From positions 124,001 through 188,000 of the forward strand of contig NZ_JAKGTQ010000001.1 of NCBI RefSeq assembly GCF_021568285.1: a stretch of DNA of 64,000 bases, given 5' to 3'. The stretch comes from Rheinheimera sp. UJ63. GTDB taxonomy: Bacteria > Pseudomonadota > Gammaproteobacteria > Enterobacterales > Alteromonadaceae. The notes under the pieces are model-generated. The model was given only the letters and a program-made list of their open reading frames with translations. It was not told the origin of the DNA and ran no database searches. The translations under genes and the position numbers were made by a program. Within the stretch, counting starts at the first letter, position 1, and each line of letters opens with the position of its first letter. This document shows positions 9,272 to 17,019 of this stretch, piece after piece.

Positions 9272-10060
9272 TTAAAAAGCATAAACCAGTGAAGCCGACG
9301 TTTCTGTATCTGTCGTTTCAGCATCGCCTTCAGGCTCAGAGTTATAGTTCACACTAAAACTTAAACGCATGCCTAAACGACCATTAATTTGCGATGTTAA
9401 CGACGTGCGACTGGTAAATATCGAGTTATTGCCATCCAGCGATACGTTTCCCTCAAAAGTCTGCCGAAAACGACTGCCTTTATACAACTCTTGATCGAAG
9501 TTGGCCGCTAAAAACCAGATTAAACCACGGCTAGTGTTACCCGATGCTGCTTCGCGATAGGCAAAACCCGGGCCGGTTTCTAAGTCTAAATAGTTAGCTT
9601 GGTGCTCATAAATACGGTTAGCATAACCTGTTACCAACTGCCCTTGCTGTTTAAAAGCCCCGAGCATGTCATAGGCATAGGCTGCACGGCCAAAGAATGA
9701 CTGTGTACCACTTAGGAATTTATAATTGCTTTGCCCCGTGAACGCGTAACGCTTTATGGTCGTTTGGCTAGTCACATCACCGGTGTCTGTATTGGTAAAT
9801 TGATTTTTTTGTAACCGCCCCTGAAACTGATACTTATTCCGAAAATACTCAGTGTCATGCACCATTTCGGTGACCAGCCGCCAGCCTCGTGCTTCGGTAT
9901 TTCCGTCGATAAACAAAAAGCCGAGTTCGATATCACCCGTAATGGTGCCCAAAATACCCAAATCGATAAATTCAGGCAACGTTCCCGCATCGTTCTCGGG
10001 TTCTTCGTTGGCGAGTACACTAAAGGACAGTAATCCGAGCAAAAGTATTAAAACAGGCAT
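9272..10060 (-). CDS. DUF481 family outer-membrane protein
   Basis: The 262-residue protein has an N-terminal signal peptide (MPVLILLLGLLSFSVLA, cleavage after ANE expected). Alternating beta-strand sequence ends in an aromatic residue (SASLVYAF), typical of outer-membrane barrels. GDIELGFLFIDGNTEARGW and the following KYQFQGRLQKNQ region match DUF481 (YdiY-like, described as salt-induced). The ATG at 10060 is forced by a TAG eight codons upstream. It lies downstream of gltX on the same strand; a 7-bp stem hairpin (10097-10123) sits between them. Confidence 0.82.
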   Translation of the reverse strand: MPVLILLLGLLSFSVLANEEPENDAGTLPEFIDLGILGTITGDIELGFLFIDGNTEARGWRLVTEMVHDTEYFRNKYQFQGRLQKNQFTNTDTGDVTSQTTIKRYAFTGQSNYKFLSGTQSFFGRAAYAYDMLGAFKQQGQLVTGYANRIYEHQANYLDLETGPGFAYREAASGNTSRGLIWFLAANFDQELYKGSRFRQTFEGNVSLDGNNSIFTSRTSLTSQINGRLGMRLSFSVNYNSEPEGDAETTDTETSASLVYAF

Positions 10061-10136
10061 GTTAGGCGTAATTTCTTTATGGGGTTTCTAAGTAATGCTA
10101 GCGCCGAATCTTCAGACGCTAGCTCTGGCTAACCGC

Positions 10137-11549
10137 TTAGTTACTTTCAGCGCGTTGCTTTATATAGTCAAGTGCTAGTGTGATCCGCGCTAAAGCACGC
10201 TCTTTGCCGACTAAATACAACGTCTGATCCAAAGCAGGTGAGTTACCGCCACCGGTAACCGCCACACGCAATGGCATGCCGACTTTACCCATACCTAAAC
10301 CCAATGCTTCTGCTGCTGCATTAATCGTTTGGTGGATATTGGCCGCATCCCATGTGCTGAGTTCAGCCAGTTTGGCTTGAACTAACGCTAAAGGTTCCGC
10401 TGCAACAACACGTAAATGCTTTTTCGCTGCATTTTCTTCAAACTCGCTGAAGTCTTCGTAAAAATAACGGCTGACTTCTACCAACTCTTTTAGCGTTTTT
10501 ACCCGCTCAGCTTGCACGCTAATCACGTCAGTAAGCGCCGGGCCGTTTTCAGTATTCAGCTTTTGCTCTGCCAGATGCCAAGCTAAGTGCTCAGCCACCT
10601 GCTCTGCTGGCAGCGTTTTCATATAATGCTGGTTAAGCCAAATCAGCTTGTCAGTATTAAAAGCAGAGGGTGCGCGGTTACAGGCAGACAAATCAAAGAG
10701 ATCTTTTAATTCATCAATACTAAAAATTTCTTGATCACCATGAGACCAGCCCAAACGCACTAAATAGTTTAATAACGCCTGCGGTAAGAAACCATTATCG
10801 CGATACTGCATCACGCCAACAGCGCCGTGGCGCTTGGATAAGCGCTTGCCGTCATCGCCTAATATCATCGGTACGTGTGCGTATTTTGGAATATCTGCAC
10901 CCAATGCCGCTAAAATGTTCATTTGCCGAGGCGTATTGTTAACATGGTCATCACCGCGGATCACATGAGTAATCCCCATTTTCCAGTCATCTACCACTAC
11001 GGTCAGGTTGTAAGTTGGGGTACCGTCGCTACGAGCAATAATCAAATCGTCCAGCTCGGCATTAGCAATTTCAATGCGGCCTTTGATCATATCGTCAATT
11101 ACCACGACACCATCTAGTGGGTTTTTAAAACGAATAACATAAGGCTTGTCGCTCGGGTGATCGGTTCTGTCACGCCACATACCGTTGTATTTGGGTTTTT
11201 CCCCGGCGGCCATTTGCGCTTCACGCATGGCGTCTACTTCTTCAACAGTACAAAAGCACTTATAGGCTTTGCCTTCAGCTAATAATTGCGCAACCACCTC
11301 TTTATATAAATCAAACCGCTGAGTTTGATAATAAGGGCCTTCATCGTGATCCAGCCCCAACCACTGCATGCCTTCTAAAATGGCATCAACCGATGCCTGC
11401 GTCGAACGCTCTAAATCGGTATCTTCAATACGCAGGATAAATTTACCCCCCTGCTTTTTAGCGTATAACCAGCTAAATAAGGCAGTACGAGCACCACCAA
11501 CATGCAAATAACCGGTTGGGCTTGGGGCAAAACGAGTCACCAATGACAT
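10137..11549 (-). CDS. gltX: Glutamate--tRNA ligase
   Basis: This class I aminoacyl-tRNA synthetase charges tRNA-Glu. The HIGH-type motif is [20 protein letters not shown] at the N-terminus; the KMSKS-type motif is KRLSKRHG; a Rossmann core and a helical anticodon-binding C-terminus follow. The correct start is the ATG at 11549 ([11 protein letters not shown]), giving 470 residues; the frame stays open 48 codons further upstream without a family match. The adjacent divergent tRNA-Val array matches the gltX-valU order of E. coli. Confidence 0.96.
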   Translation of the reverse strand: MSLVTRFAPSPTGYLHVGGARTALFSWLYAKKQGGKFILRIEDTDLERSTQASVDAILEGMQWLGLDHDEGPYYQTQRFDLYKEVVAQLLAEGKAYKCFCTVEEVDAMREAQMAAGEKPKYNGMWRDRTDHPSDKPYVIRFKNPLDGVVVIDDMIKGRIEIANAELDDLIIARSDGTPTYNLTVVVDDWKMGITHVIRGDDHVNNTPRQMNILAALGADIPKYAHVPMILGDDGKRLSKRHGAVGVMQYRDNGFLPQALLNYLVRLGWSHGDQEIFSIDELKDLFDLSACNRAPSAFNTDKLIWLNQHYMKTLPAEQVAEHLAWHLAEQKLNTENGPALTDVISVQAERVKTLKELVEVSRYFYEDFSEFEENAAKKHLRVVAAEPLALVQAKLAELSTWDAANIHQTINAAAEALGLGMGKVGMPLRVAVTGGGNSPALDQTLYLVGKERALARITLALDYIKQRAESN

Positions 11550-11708
11550 AATTTTTCCATATCTGACTGAACAAGCTATAAGCTGGCTATTGTAGCAATG
11601 CCAGCCGCAGGATGCACCAAAGCTGTCGTTGTTCATGCAGACTTTTTCGGCAATAGGCAAAATGCTGTTCACTTTTGCGGCAAGCGGTAGCATTTTCAGA
11701 AAATAAAG

Positions 11709-11736
11709 TTGACACTCTTTTCTTGCTGCCTATAAT
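11709..11736 (+). promoter_or_regulatory. Consensus sigma-70 promoter of the tRNA-Val array
   Basis: A perfect -35 box TTGACA (11709-11714) and a perfect -10 box TATAAT (11731-11736) are separated by 16 bp, about 18 bp upstream of the first tRNA. The discriminator (GAGCGCCATC) after the -10 box is GC-rich, as in stringently controlled tRNA promoters. Confidence 0.85.
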
Positions 11737-11753
11737 GAGCGCCATCACAGCGT

Positions 11754-11829
11754 GGATTGTTAGCTCAGCTGGGAGAGCACCGCCCTTACAAGGCGGGGGT
11801 CACTGGTTCGAACCCAGTACAATCCACCA
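11754..11829 (+). tRNA. tRNA-Val (anticodon TAC), copy 1
   Basis: A complete 76-nt cloverleaf: acceptor stem GGATTGT/ACAATCC, D-arm TAGCTCAGCTGGGAGAGCA, anticodon arm CCGCCC TTACAAG GCGGG with anticodon TAC, T-arm CACTGGTTCGAACCCAGT, and an encoded CCA tail. The sequence closely resembles E. coli valT/valU. It is first in the array behind a consensus promoter. Confidence 0.97.
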
Positions 11830-11850
11830 ATTTGATGTTTTAAACTTAAA

Positions 11851-11916
11851 TGAGAGCACCGCCCGCTCTTTGCTAAGACAGGGTTGCCACTGATTTGAAT
11901 TCAGTACAATCCACCA
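11851..11916 (+). pseudogene. Degenerate tRNA-Val-derived unit 1
   Basis: It begins at GAGAGCACCGCCC and ends in AGTACAATCCACCA like the intact tRNA, but the acceptor 5' strand and half the D-arm are missing. The anticodon arm is replaced by GCTCTTTGCTAAGACAGGG. No cloverleaf is possible. The same altered middle recurs in units 2-4. Confidence 0.75.
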
Positions 11917-11949
11917 ATTTGATGCTCCCTTCAGGTAAAACTGAAAACT

Positions 11950-12025
11950 GGATTGTTAGCTCAGCTGGGAGAGCACCGCCCTTACAAGGCGGGGGTCACT
12001 GGTTCGAACCCAGTACAATCCACCA
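11950..12025 (+). tRNA. tRNA-Val (anticodon TAC), copy 2
   Basis: Identical over 76 nt to the copy at 11754, with anticodon TAC and encoded CCA. It begins 196 bp after the start of copy 1, separated by degenerate unit 1. Confidence 0.97.
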
Positions 12026-12043
12026 AATTTTTTTAAACTTAAA

Positions 12044-12109
12044 AGAGAGCACCGCCCGCTCTTTGCTAAGACAGGGTTGCCACTGATTCCTACTCAGTAC
12101 AATCCACCA
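12044..12109 (+). pseudogene. Degenerate tRNA-Val-derived unit 2
   Basis: It has the same truncated form as unit 1: AGAGAGCACCGCCC, the altered anticodon region GCTCTTTGCTAAGACAGGG, and a 3' end CAGTACAATCCACCA. The T-loop is changed (GATTCCTACTC instead of GGTTCGAACCC). It cannot fold as a tRNA. Confidence 0.75.
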
Positions 12110-12133
12110 ATTCTGCAAAAGTTATACTCCCAT

Positions 12134-12209
12134 GGATTGTTAGCTCAGCTGGGAGAGCACCGCCCTTACAAGGCGGGGGTCACTGGTTCGAACCCAGTAC
12201 AATCCACCA
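12134..12209 (+). tRNA. tRNA-Val (anticodon TAC), copy 3
   Basis: A third identical 76-nt tRNA-Val(TAC) with CCA. It is the last intact tRNA of the array; in E. coli the corresponding array ends with tRNA-Lys, which is not found here. Confidence 0.97.
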
Positions 12210-12318
12210 TATCCTTTTTTTAAACCAATCCAATTTCTTGTTTGCTCAGTTTTAAGAGCACCGCCCGCTCTTTGCTAAGACAGGGTTGCCACTGATTCAA
12301 ACACAGTACAATCCACCA
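12210..12318 (+). pseudogene. Degenerate tRNA-derived unit 3 (109 bp)
   Basis: The unit contains a poly-T stretch, a decayed 5' part (TCTTGTTTGCTCAGTTTTAA), the altered anticodon region GCTCTTTGCTAAGACAGGG, and a CAGTACAATCCACCA tail. It is repeated almost exactly as unit 4 immediately downstream (two substitutions in 109 bp). Confidence 0.78.
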
Positions 12319-12427
12319 TATCCTTTTTTTAAACCAATCCAATTTCTTGTTTGCTCAGTTTTAATAGCACCGCCCGCTTTTTGCTAAGACAGGGTTGCCA
12401 CTGATTCAAACACAGTACAATCCACCA
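12319..12427 (+). pseudogene. Degenerate tRNA-derived unit 4 (109-bp duplicate of unit 3)
   Basis: It differs from unit 3 only at two positions (TTTTAATAGC for TTTTAAGAGC, and CGCTTTTTGC for CGCTCTTTGC). The head-to-tail arrangement indicates a recent tandem duplication of an already decayed tRNA copy. Confidence 0.8.
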
Positions 12428-12547
12428 AATTCTATCTGAAACTCATCTAATTTATTGCCAACTCAGCTGGGTAAGCACCGCCTGCTCTTTACCAAGACGC
12501 GGTTGTCACTGGTTCGAGCGTTTCACGCCGCACCGTACAATCCACCA
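12428..12547 (+). pseudogene. Degenerate tRNA-derived unit 5
   Basis: It keeps more of the 5' half (ATTGCCAACTCAGCTGGGTAAGCACCGCC) and a T-loop GGTTCGAG. The anticodon arm is expanded (TGCTCTTTACCAAGACGCGG), and about 14 nt (CGTTTCACGCCGCA) are inserted before the CCGTACAATCCACCA tail. The acceptor stem does not close (ATTG against CAAT only). Confidence 0.7.
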
Positions 12548-12650
12548 TATCCTTTTGAAACCAATCTAATCTATTGTTAGCTCAGCTGTAAGAGCACCAC
12601 CCGCTTTTTACCAAAAGATGGTTGCCATTGGCCCACCTGCCAAGCACTAA
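12548..12650 (+). pseudogene. Degenerate tRNA-derived unit 6 (3'-truncated)
   Basis: The 5' half is recognisable (CTATTGTTAGCTCAGCTGTAAGAGCACCACCCG). The similarity fades after TTTTTACCAAAAGATGGTTGCCATTGG, and there is no CCA tail. It is the last and most decayed unit of the array. Confidence 0.65.
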
Positions 12651-12793
12651 CATTAATATTTGCTATCCCTGCCTCTCTGACCTAGGCTTTTATGCAAGCT
12701 ACACATCACCACTTACTATTTTCAATAGCTAACCTATTATCATCGTTGCCTTCTTAAGTCGTTGGGCGCACAGAACAACTAAAGGAAGTAATT

Positions 12794-13417
12794 ATGACAT
12801 TACACGTTATAGGTCTTGGCCTTGGCCGCACGGGCACCTTTTCACTTAAAACGGTGCTTGAACAACTTGGCTTTGGGCCTTGCCATCATATGGAGCGCAT
12901 TGCCAAAGACCGCGCAACACAAGTGCCGCTGTGGAACAAGGTGCTCGATAAAACGACGGGGTTTGAGCAGGTATACCGCGGTATGGCAAGTGCCGTAGAT
13001 TGGCCCACCGCCGCCTTTTCTGAAGAGTTACTGCAAGCTTATCCCAATGCCAAATTTATTTTAACCCATCGCGATGCCCAGTCTTGGGCTGAAAGCTTTG
13101 GTTCAACAATCTATACCTTATTAGCCGCGCGCAAAGACACACCACCCGACGTACAAGCCTGGCTCGATATGGTCGTTAAGATAATTGAAAAGTCTGGCTT
13201 TAGTATGGGGCTGGATGCCCAAGGCTTAGCTGAGCGCTTTAACGCGCATAATCAACGGGTTAAAGCCTTAATTCCCAAAGATCAGTTATTGGTTTATCAA
13301 GTAAAAGAAGGTTGGCAACCCTTATGTGACTTTTTAGATGTGCCAGTGCCGAGCACGGATTTTCCGCGCACCAATAATCGTGAAGAATTTTGGGAACTGA
13401 TCAAGGGCGCGACCTAA
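12794..13417 (+). CDS. P-loop sulfotransferase-family protein
   Basis: The 207-residue protein begins with IGLGLGRTGTFSLKTVLEQL, the 5'-phosphosulfate-binding loop of the Sulfotransfer_4 (NAD-dependent-epimerase-adjacent) sulfotransferase group, followed by GFGPCHHMERI. FILTHRDAQSWAESFGSTIY is the conserved 3'-phosphate-binding region. The C-terminus has VKEGWQPLCDFLDVPVP, also typical. Strong AAAGGAAG ribosome site precedes the ATG. It is monocistronic, followed by a hairpin (about 13440-13467). The acceptor molecule cannot be inferred. Confidence 0.85.
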   Translation: MTLHVIGLGLGRTGTFSLKTVLEQLGFGPCHHMERIAKDRATQVPLWNKVLDKTTGFEQVYRGMASAVDWPTAAFSEELLQAYPNAKFILTHRDAQSWAESFGSTIYTLLAARKDTPPDVQAWLDMVVKIIEKSGFSMGLDAQGLAERFNAHNQRVKALIPKDQLLVYQVKEGWQPLCDFLDVPVPSTDFPRTNNREEFWELIKGAT

Positions 13418-13814
13418 CCTTTCTATGTTAATCAGCTTAAAGGAGCATACGTTAAGTGCGTATGCCCCTTCGTTGTGTTTCAGATTTTGTCGGATTCATT
13501 TGCCAATAACATACTGGCTCTGTTGGTACAATTAACCAAAGTAGCGCATTGTAATAAACAACAACCTACCTCAATTCAGCATTCAAGGCATTGCCCTAGA
13601 TTTTATCCATTTAAGCAACAAACTGACAAACTCAAACAACATCCACATCGTCATTGCAGATTCAGATAATGTGCTTGCAACGTTTACTTCAGTGACCAAA
13701 CGCATAGACTAAGTGTGAGTTATACGTCAAAACGAACATACGGTCATGGCTGCACTGTAGTATGCTGTTAATATCATCACTCGATCACACGCAACGTGCA
13801 GCAGGAAACCGCTT
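13418..13814. other. 397-bp intergenic region with hairpin and possible coding remnant
   Basis: A hairpin GCATACG...CGTATGC (about 13444-13464) follows the sulfotransferase gene and may end its transcript, though no clear T-run follows. From 13551 to a TAA at 13710-13712 the plus strand is open for 53 codons without a start (ending in IVIADSDNVLATFTSVTKRID), with protein-like composition. It is preceded by an in-frame TAG, which suggests a decayed gene end. Nothing else is recognised. Confidence 0.4.
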
Positions 13815-14720
13815 ATGCCCCATTCCCACCACCATGGCACAGAAAACCTTGGCGATGGCAAACTGCTTGTTGCCGTGGTCATCAATGTTTTACTCACCGT
13901 AGCGCAAATTATTGGCGGTATCATCTCGGGCAGTTTATCGCTGATTGCCGATGCCATGCATAATTTAAGTGATGCCGCTTCGCTGGGTATCGCCATCTTT
14001 GCCCGCAAGATAAGCCGTAAACCCGCCGATGAATTGAAAACCTTTGGCTATAAACGGGCCGAAGTGATTGCAGCGCTAATTAACCTCACCACCTTAATCA
14101 TTATTGGCTTATATCTTATTTACGAAGCGTTATGGCGTTTAGCTGAGCCACAAGAGATCGCCGGTTGGCTGGTGGTTATTGTGGCCAGTTTTGCGTTGCT
14201 AGTCGATGTGGTCACCGTGCTTCTGACGTATGCGCAATCAAAAAACAGTATGAACATTAAAGCCGCCTTTTTACATAATGTCTCCGATGCCCTCGCCTCC
14301 GTGGCAGTGATTATCGCCGGCACCTTAATTTTGCTTTACCAATGGTACTGGGTGGATACCTTGTTGACATTACTGATTGCCGGCTATGTGCTTTGGCAAG
14401 GTTTTAGCATGCTGCCTAAAGCTAACCATTTATTGATGGATGGCACACCTGAGCATATAGACATCCCACAGGTTATTACGGCCATGCAAGCGGTAGATGG
14501 CGTAACAAACGTGCATCATGTGCATATCTGGCAAGTCGATGAACAGCACAGTGCGCTTGAGGCGCATGTTGTGGTGGAAAACATGGATGTGGCAGCACTG
14601 GAGAAAATAAAAACCACCTTAAAAGCACTATTAGCCCGTGAGTTTCGTATAGGTCATTCCACCTTAGAATTCGAGCATGCCACCCTGACTAACTGCAATA
14701 ACGCGCAAGTTTGTCATTAA
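13815..14720 (+). CDS. CDF-family cation efflux protein (CzcD/ZitB type)
   Basis: The 301-residue inner-membrane protein has six predicted transmembrane segments and the CDF signature LIADAMHNLSDAASLGIAIFA in TM2, providing Asp/His metal ligands. TM5 carries the partner site HNVSDALASVAVIIAG. The N-terminus is His-rich (PHSHHHG), and the C-terminal cytoplasmic domain has VHHVHIWQVDEQHSALEAHV, typical of Zn/Cd/Co-exporting members. AGGAAA precedes the ATG. It probably exports zinc in exchange for protons; metal specificity is inferred. Confidence 0.92.
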   Translation: MPHSHHHGTENLGDGKLLVAVVINVLLTVAQIIGGIISGSLSLIADAMHNLSDAASLGIAIFARKISRKPADELKTFGYKRAEVIAALINLTTLIIIGLYLIYEALWRLAEPQEIAGWLVVIVASFALLVDVVTVLLTYAQSKNSMNIKAAFLHNVSDALASVAVIIAGTLILLYQWYWVDTLLTLLIAGYVLWQGFSMLPKANHLLMDGTPEHIDIPQVITAMQAVDGVTNVHHVHIWQVDEQHSALEAHVVVENMDVAALEKIKTTLKALLAREFRIGHSTLEFEHATLTNCNNAQVCH

Positions 14721-14787
14721 TTTTGCTATGCTTGTAATGAGATTTTAAAGCGGACTAGTCACTTCTTTGCCTTGTCCTGAGGAATAC

Positions 14788-15939
14788 ATGCATTTACCCA
14801 CTGTTGTGATATTAGCTCTGGTAATAAACCTGATTGTGGGTTTTTATTTATACTTACTTTATCGGCGCAAACCCAAAGATCGCTGCTTTCGACTTTGGTC
14901 ATTCTCATCCATCAGTTTTGTGCTGGGTGGCACGCTCGTCGCCTTACGCCCTTATGATATTGCCGCGTTTTTCACCTTCTTTGTTGCTGATTGCTTGTTG
15001 TTATTGGCGCCAATATTGGTGCTGGCGGGGCTCATTCAATTTTCACGTTTTCGCTATACTCGGCGCCGGCGCCAACACGCTTTTGTGCTGTTGGCACTGA
15101 TCGTCATAGCATTGCTAAGTGTCTATCAGCATCCAGGTATCTTGAGTGTGCTGGTTGCGCTGGTCATCGGTGTCACCTTCTGTTTATGTGCCGTGTTGTT
15201 AGAAAAATCGGTAATCACCGAGCCAACCTTTACCCGCTCACTTCAAGGTATTTTTCTGCTGCATGCGCTGACCATGTTTACCCAGATAATGATGATCCTC
15301 TGGCAATGGCAATCTTTAGATATGAATGGCTTACCCGAAAGCTCGGTCTATACCCTGCTCAGCCATATCTTACTGACCACCTTTACCGCTTTATTGCTAC
15401 CCTGGTTATGCTTTTTAAAACTGGAACGCAAACTCACCTTAAAGTCGCAACGCGATGGCTTAACCAAACTGGCCAATCGCGAGCATTTTTTCAATCAGGT
15501 GGAACGTTATTGGCAACAACAGCGCCCTCTGCCTGCCGTATTAATGATGATCGATATCGATTTCTTTAAAAAAATTAACGATAAATTTGGCCATGCGGTA
15601 GGCGATAGCGCAATTAAAGCCGTGGCACAGTTGTTATCTAAACAATTGCGTTGTAACGATATTATTGGCCGTATTGGCGGTGAAGAATATGCTGCACTGC
15701 TGATCGATCTGGATGAAGCCACCGCACTAAAAATTAGCCAACGACTCTGTGAACAAGTTGAAAAACAACTGCAATTTGTGGCTGATGCCAAGGTCGAACT
15801 GACCATCAGTATCGGTTTAGTGCATGTGGATACCTCACAACACGACTACGTGAGTGCGCTAAAAGCCGCAGATGAAGCGCTTTACAGCAGCAAGCGCGCT
15901 GGCAGAAATACCGTAACCCTCGGCGCAGTTGGGCTTTGA
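14788..15939 (+). CDS. Membrane-anchored diguanylate cyclase (GGDEF)
   Basis: The 383-residue protein has about six transmembrane helices in residues 1-210 (starting LPTVVILALVINLIVGFYLYL). A GGDEF domain follows (KSQRDGLTKLANREHFFNQVE ... MIDIDFFKKINDKFGH ... GRIGGEEYAALL). The active-site motif is GGEEY, and an RxxD inhibitory site (RCND) sits five residues before it, so product feedback is expected. It should synthesise cyclic-di-GMP. I start at the ATG 14788, preceded by GAGGAA; a TTG seven codons earlier is less likely. The N-terminal membrane sensor is not recognised. Confidence 0.9.
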   Translation: MHLPTVVILALVINLIVGFYLYLLYRRKPKDRCFRLWSFSSISFVLGGTLVALRPYDIAAFFTFFVADCLLLLAPILVLAGLIQFSRFRYTRRRRQHAFVLLALIVIALLSVYQHPGILSVLVALVIGVTFCLCAVLLEKSVITEPTFTRSLQGIFLLHALTMFTQIMMILWQWQSLDMNGLPESSVYTLLSHILLTTFTALLLPWLCFLKLERKLTLKSQRDGLTKLANREHFFNQVERYWQQQRPLPAVLMMIDIDFFKKINDKFGHAVGDSAIKAVAQLLSKQLRCNDIIGRIGGEEYAALLIDLDEATALKISQRLCEQVEKQLQFVADAKVELTISIGLVHVDTSQHDYVSALKAADEALYSSKRAGRNTVTLGAVGL

Positions 15940-15950
15940 CACCAAGAATT

Positions 15951-16499
15951 TTAGAATGGATTAATGGCAAAGCCTTGCTGTTGCAATAGCGCGTGAGCCG
16001 TCATCGCAGAAAGCGCCATATTCACACCGGGTAGCAAGTCAGCATTACTGATGCCATTAGCGGCAGCACTTTGTCCACAAAGGTAAAATTTGACTCCCTT
16101 TTCCTGTAGTTGTGCGATAGCAGTGGCGCTGCTATTTTTTAGTCCATCTTTATTGGCGGCAAAAAACTTTGGGTTTGTCATCTCTAAAGAGGCACTGCCA
16201 TGCACTACCACGGCCAGCTGAATATTTTCTAAAGGCACACCCGCTGCGACATGCATATTGATAAATCGAGCCGCACTTTCTATCGACCGATTTAACTTGC
16301 CTGGTTCTGCAGCTTTAGCGACGTCGAAAGCCAGCTTAAATACCGTATTGACTGGCACCGGCTCAGTTTGTTGCACGGGTGCTGTCGGCCCGAAATCTTT
16401 AAACACGGGGCCGGTTTTAAAATTGTCCAGTTGCGCAGCTAAGGCATTTTCAGTGCAAAGCAATAAGGGTATTAATAAAAGAAAACGGTGTATTTGCAT
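15951..16499 (-). CDS. Periplasmic DsrE-family protein
   Basis: The 182-residue protein has a signal peptide (MQIHRFLLLIPLLLCTENALA) and a DsrE/DsrF-like fold: LAVVVHGSASLEM, then VKFYLCGQSAAANGI with the conserved Cys, and a C-terminal LLPGVNMALSAMTAHALLQQQGF. Such proteins are related to sulfur-relay subunits, but secreted stand-alone versions have no established role. I start at the ATG 16499 (GGACA upstream); upstream codons do not encode a signal. It converges with the diguanylate cyclase gene, ending 12 bp away. Confidence 0.85.
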   Translation of the reverse strand: MQIHRFLLLIPLLLCTENALAAQLDNFKTGPVFKDFGPTAPVQQTEPVPVNTVFKLAFDVAKAAEPGKLNRSIESAARFINMHVAAGVPLENIQLAVVVHGSASLEMTNPKFFAANKDGLKNSSATAIAQLQEKGVKFYLCGQSAAANGISNADLLPGVNMALSAMTAHALLQQQGFAINPF

Positions 16500-16587
16500 G
16501 GTAGTGTCCAACGATTGTTTATAAAGACTATACCTAGCACCCGCGTAATCAACATGCAAGGCCTGCCCCTGTGGTTTCAAACAACTC

Positions 16588-16603
16588 TGTGACCGAGATC
16601 AAT
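16588..16603 (+). promoter_or_regulatory. Candidate CRP-like site upstream of the DUF465 gene
   Basis: TGTGACCGAGATCAAT resembles the CRP consensus TGTGA-N6-TCACA, with a good left half and partial right half. A -10-like TATACT lies at 16625-16630, and no good -35 box is seen. A start near 16637 would place the site centre at -41.5, the class II activator position. Inference only. Confidence 0.35.
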
Positions 16604-16670
16604 AAACCTTTTTTAATTTACGCCTATACTTATCAGGGTAAGACAGTAATTAATCGCATAAGGAAATAAT

Positions 16671-16922
16671 ATGACGCTTGAAAAACATAGCTTTCTCAGT
16701 GAGTTTCCCGATCATCACCATACTATTCGCCATTTAAAGATGCACGACCGGCACTTTGCCAAGTTATTTGATGAATACAACGACTTAGATCACGAAGTAT
16801 TTAGTATTGAATCTGCCGGTACCCCTACTACGGATGACAATTTAGAGCAGAAAAAAATGCGCCGTGTACAGCTTAAAGACTCGCTGCTTGCCATGGTAAA
16901 AAAAGAAGAAGCCGCGCAATAA
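16671..16922 (+). CDS. DUF465 (YdcH-like) small protein
   Basis: An 83-residue hydrophilic, helical protein. MTLEKHSFLSEFPDHHHTIRHLKM, HFAKLFDEYNDLDHEVFSIE and the C-terminal KKMRRVQLKDSLLAMVKKEE match the DUF465/YdcH family, whose function is unknown. A clear ribosome site (AAGGAA) lies 7 bp upstream. It is a single-gene unit ending in a strong terminator. Confidence 0.9.
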   Translation: MTLEKHSFLSEFPDHHHTIRHLKMHDRHFAKLFDEYNDLDHEVFSIESAGTPTTDDNLEQKKMRRVQLKDSLLAMVKKEEAAQ

Positions 16923-16945
16923 CACCAAGCCAAATAATCTTATTA

Positions 16946-16986
16946 ACCACAGCTACGTTTAACAAAAAATGTAGCTGTGGTTTTTC
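16946..16986 (+). terminator. Rho-independent terminator after the DUF465 gene
   Basis: The stem AACCACAGCTAC (16946-16957) pairs with GTAGCTGTGGTT (16972-16983), followed by a T-run. It may also serve the opposite AraC gene, which ends at 17020. Confidence 0.85.
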
Positions 16987-17019
16987 CATCTGCCACTAAA
17001 CTAGCCGTTTACGCAGCGG

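Noticed and set aside
11675-12086. Two open frames of 63-72 codons across the tRNA-Val repeats
   Set aside because: They read through intact tRNA genes and their copies; similarity between them only reflects the tRNA duplication.
12428-12547. Degenerate unit 5 as a functional tRNA
   Set aside because: The anticodon arm is expanded, the acceptor stem does not close and about 14 nt are inserted before the CCA; no cloverleaf is possible.
13475-13669. 64-codon frame in the sulfotransferase-efflux gap
   Set aside because: No ribosome site, unusual composition and no recognisable motif; a different frame looks more protein-like but lacks a start.
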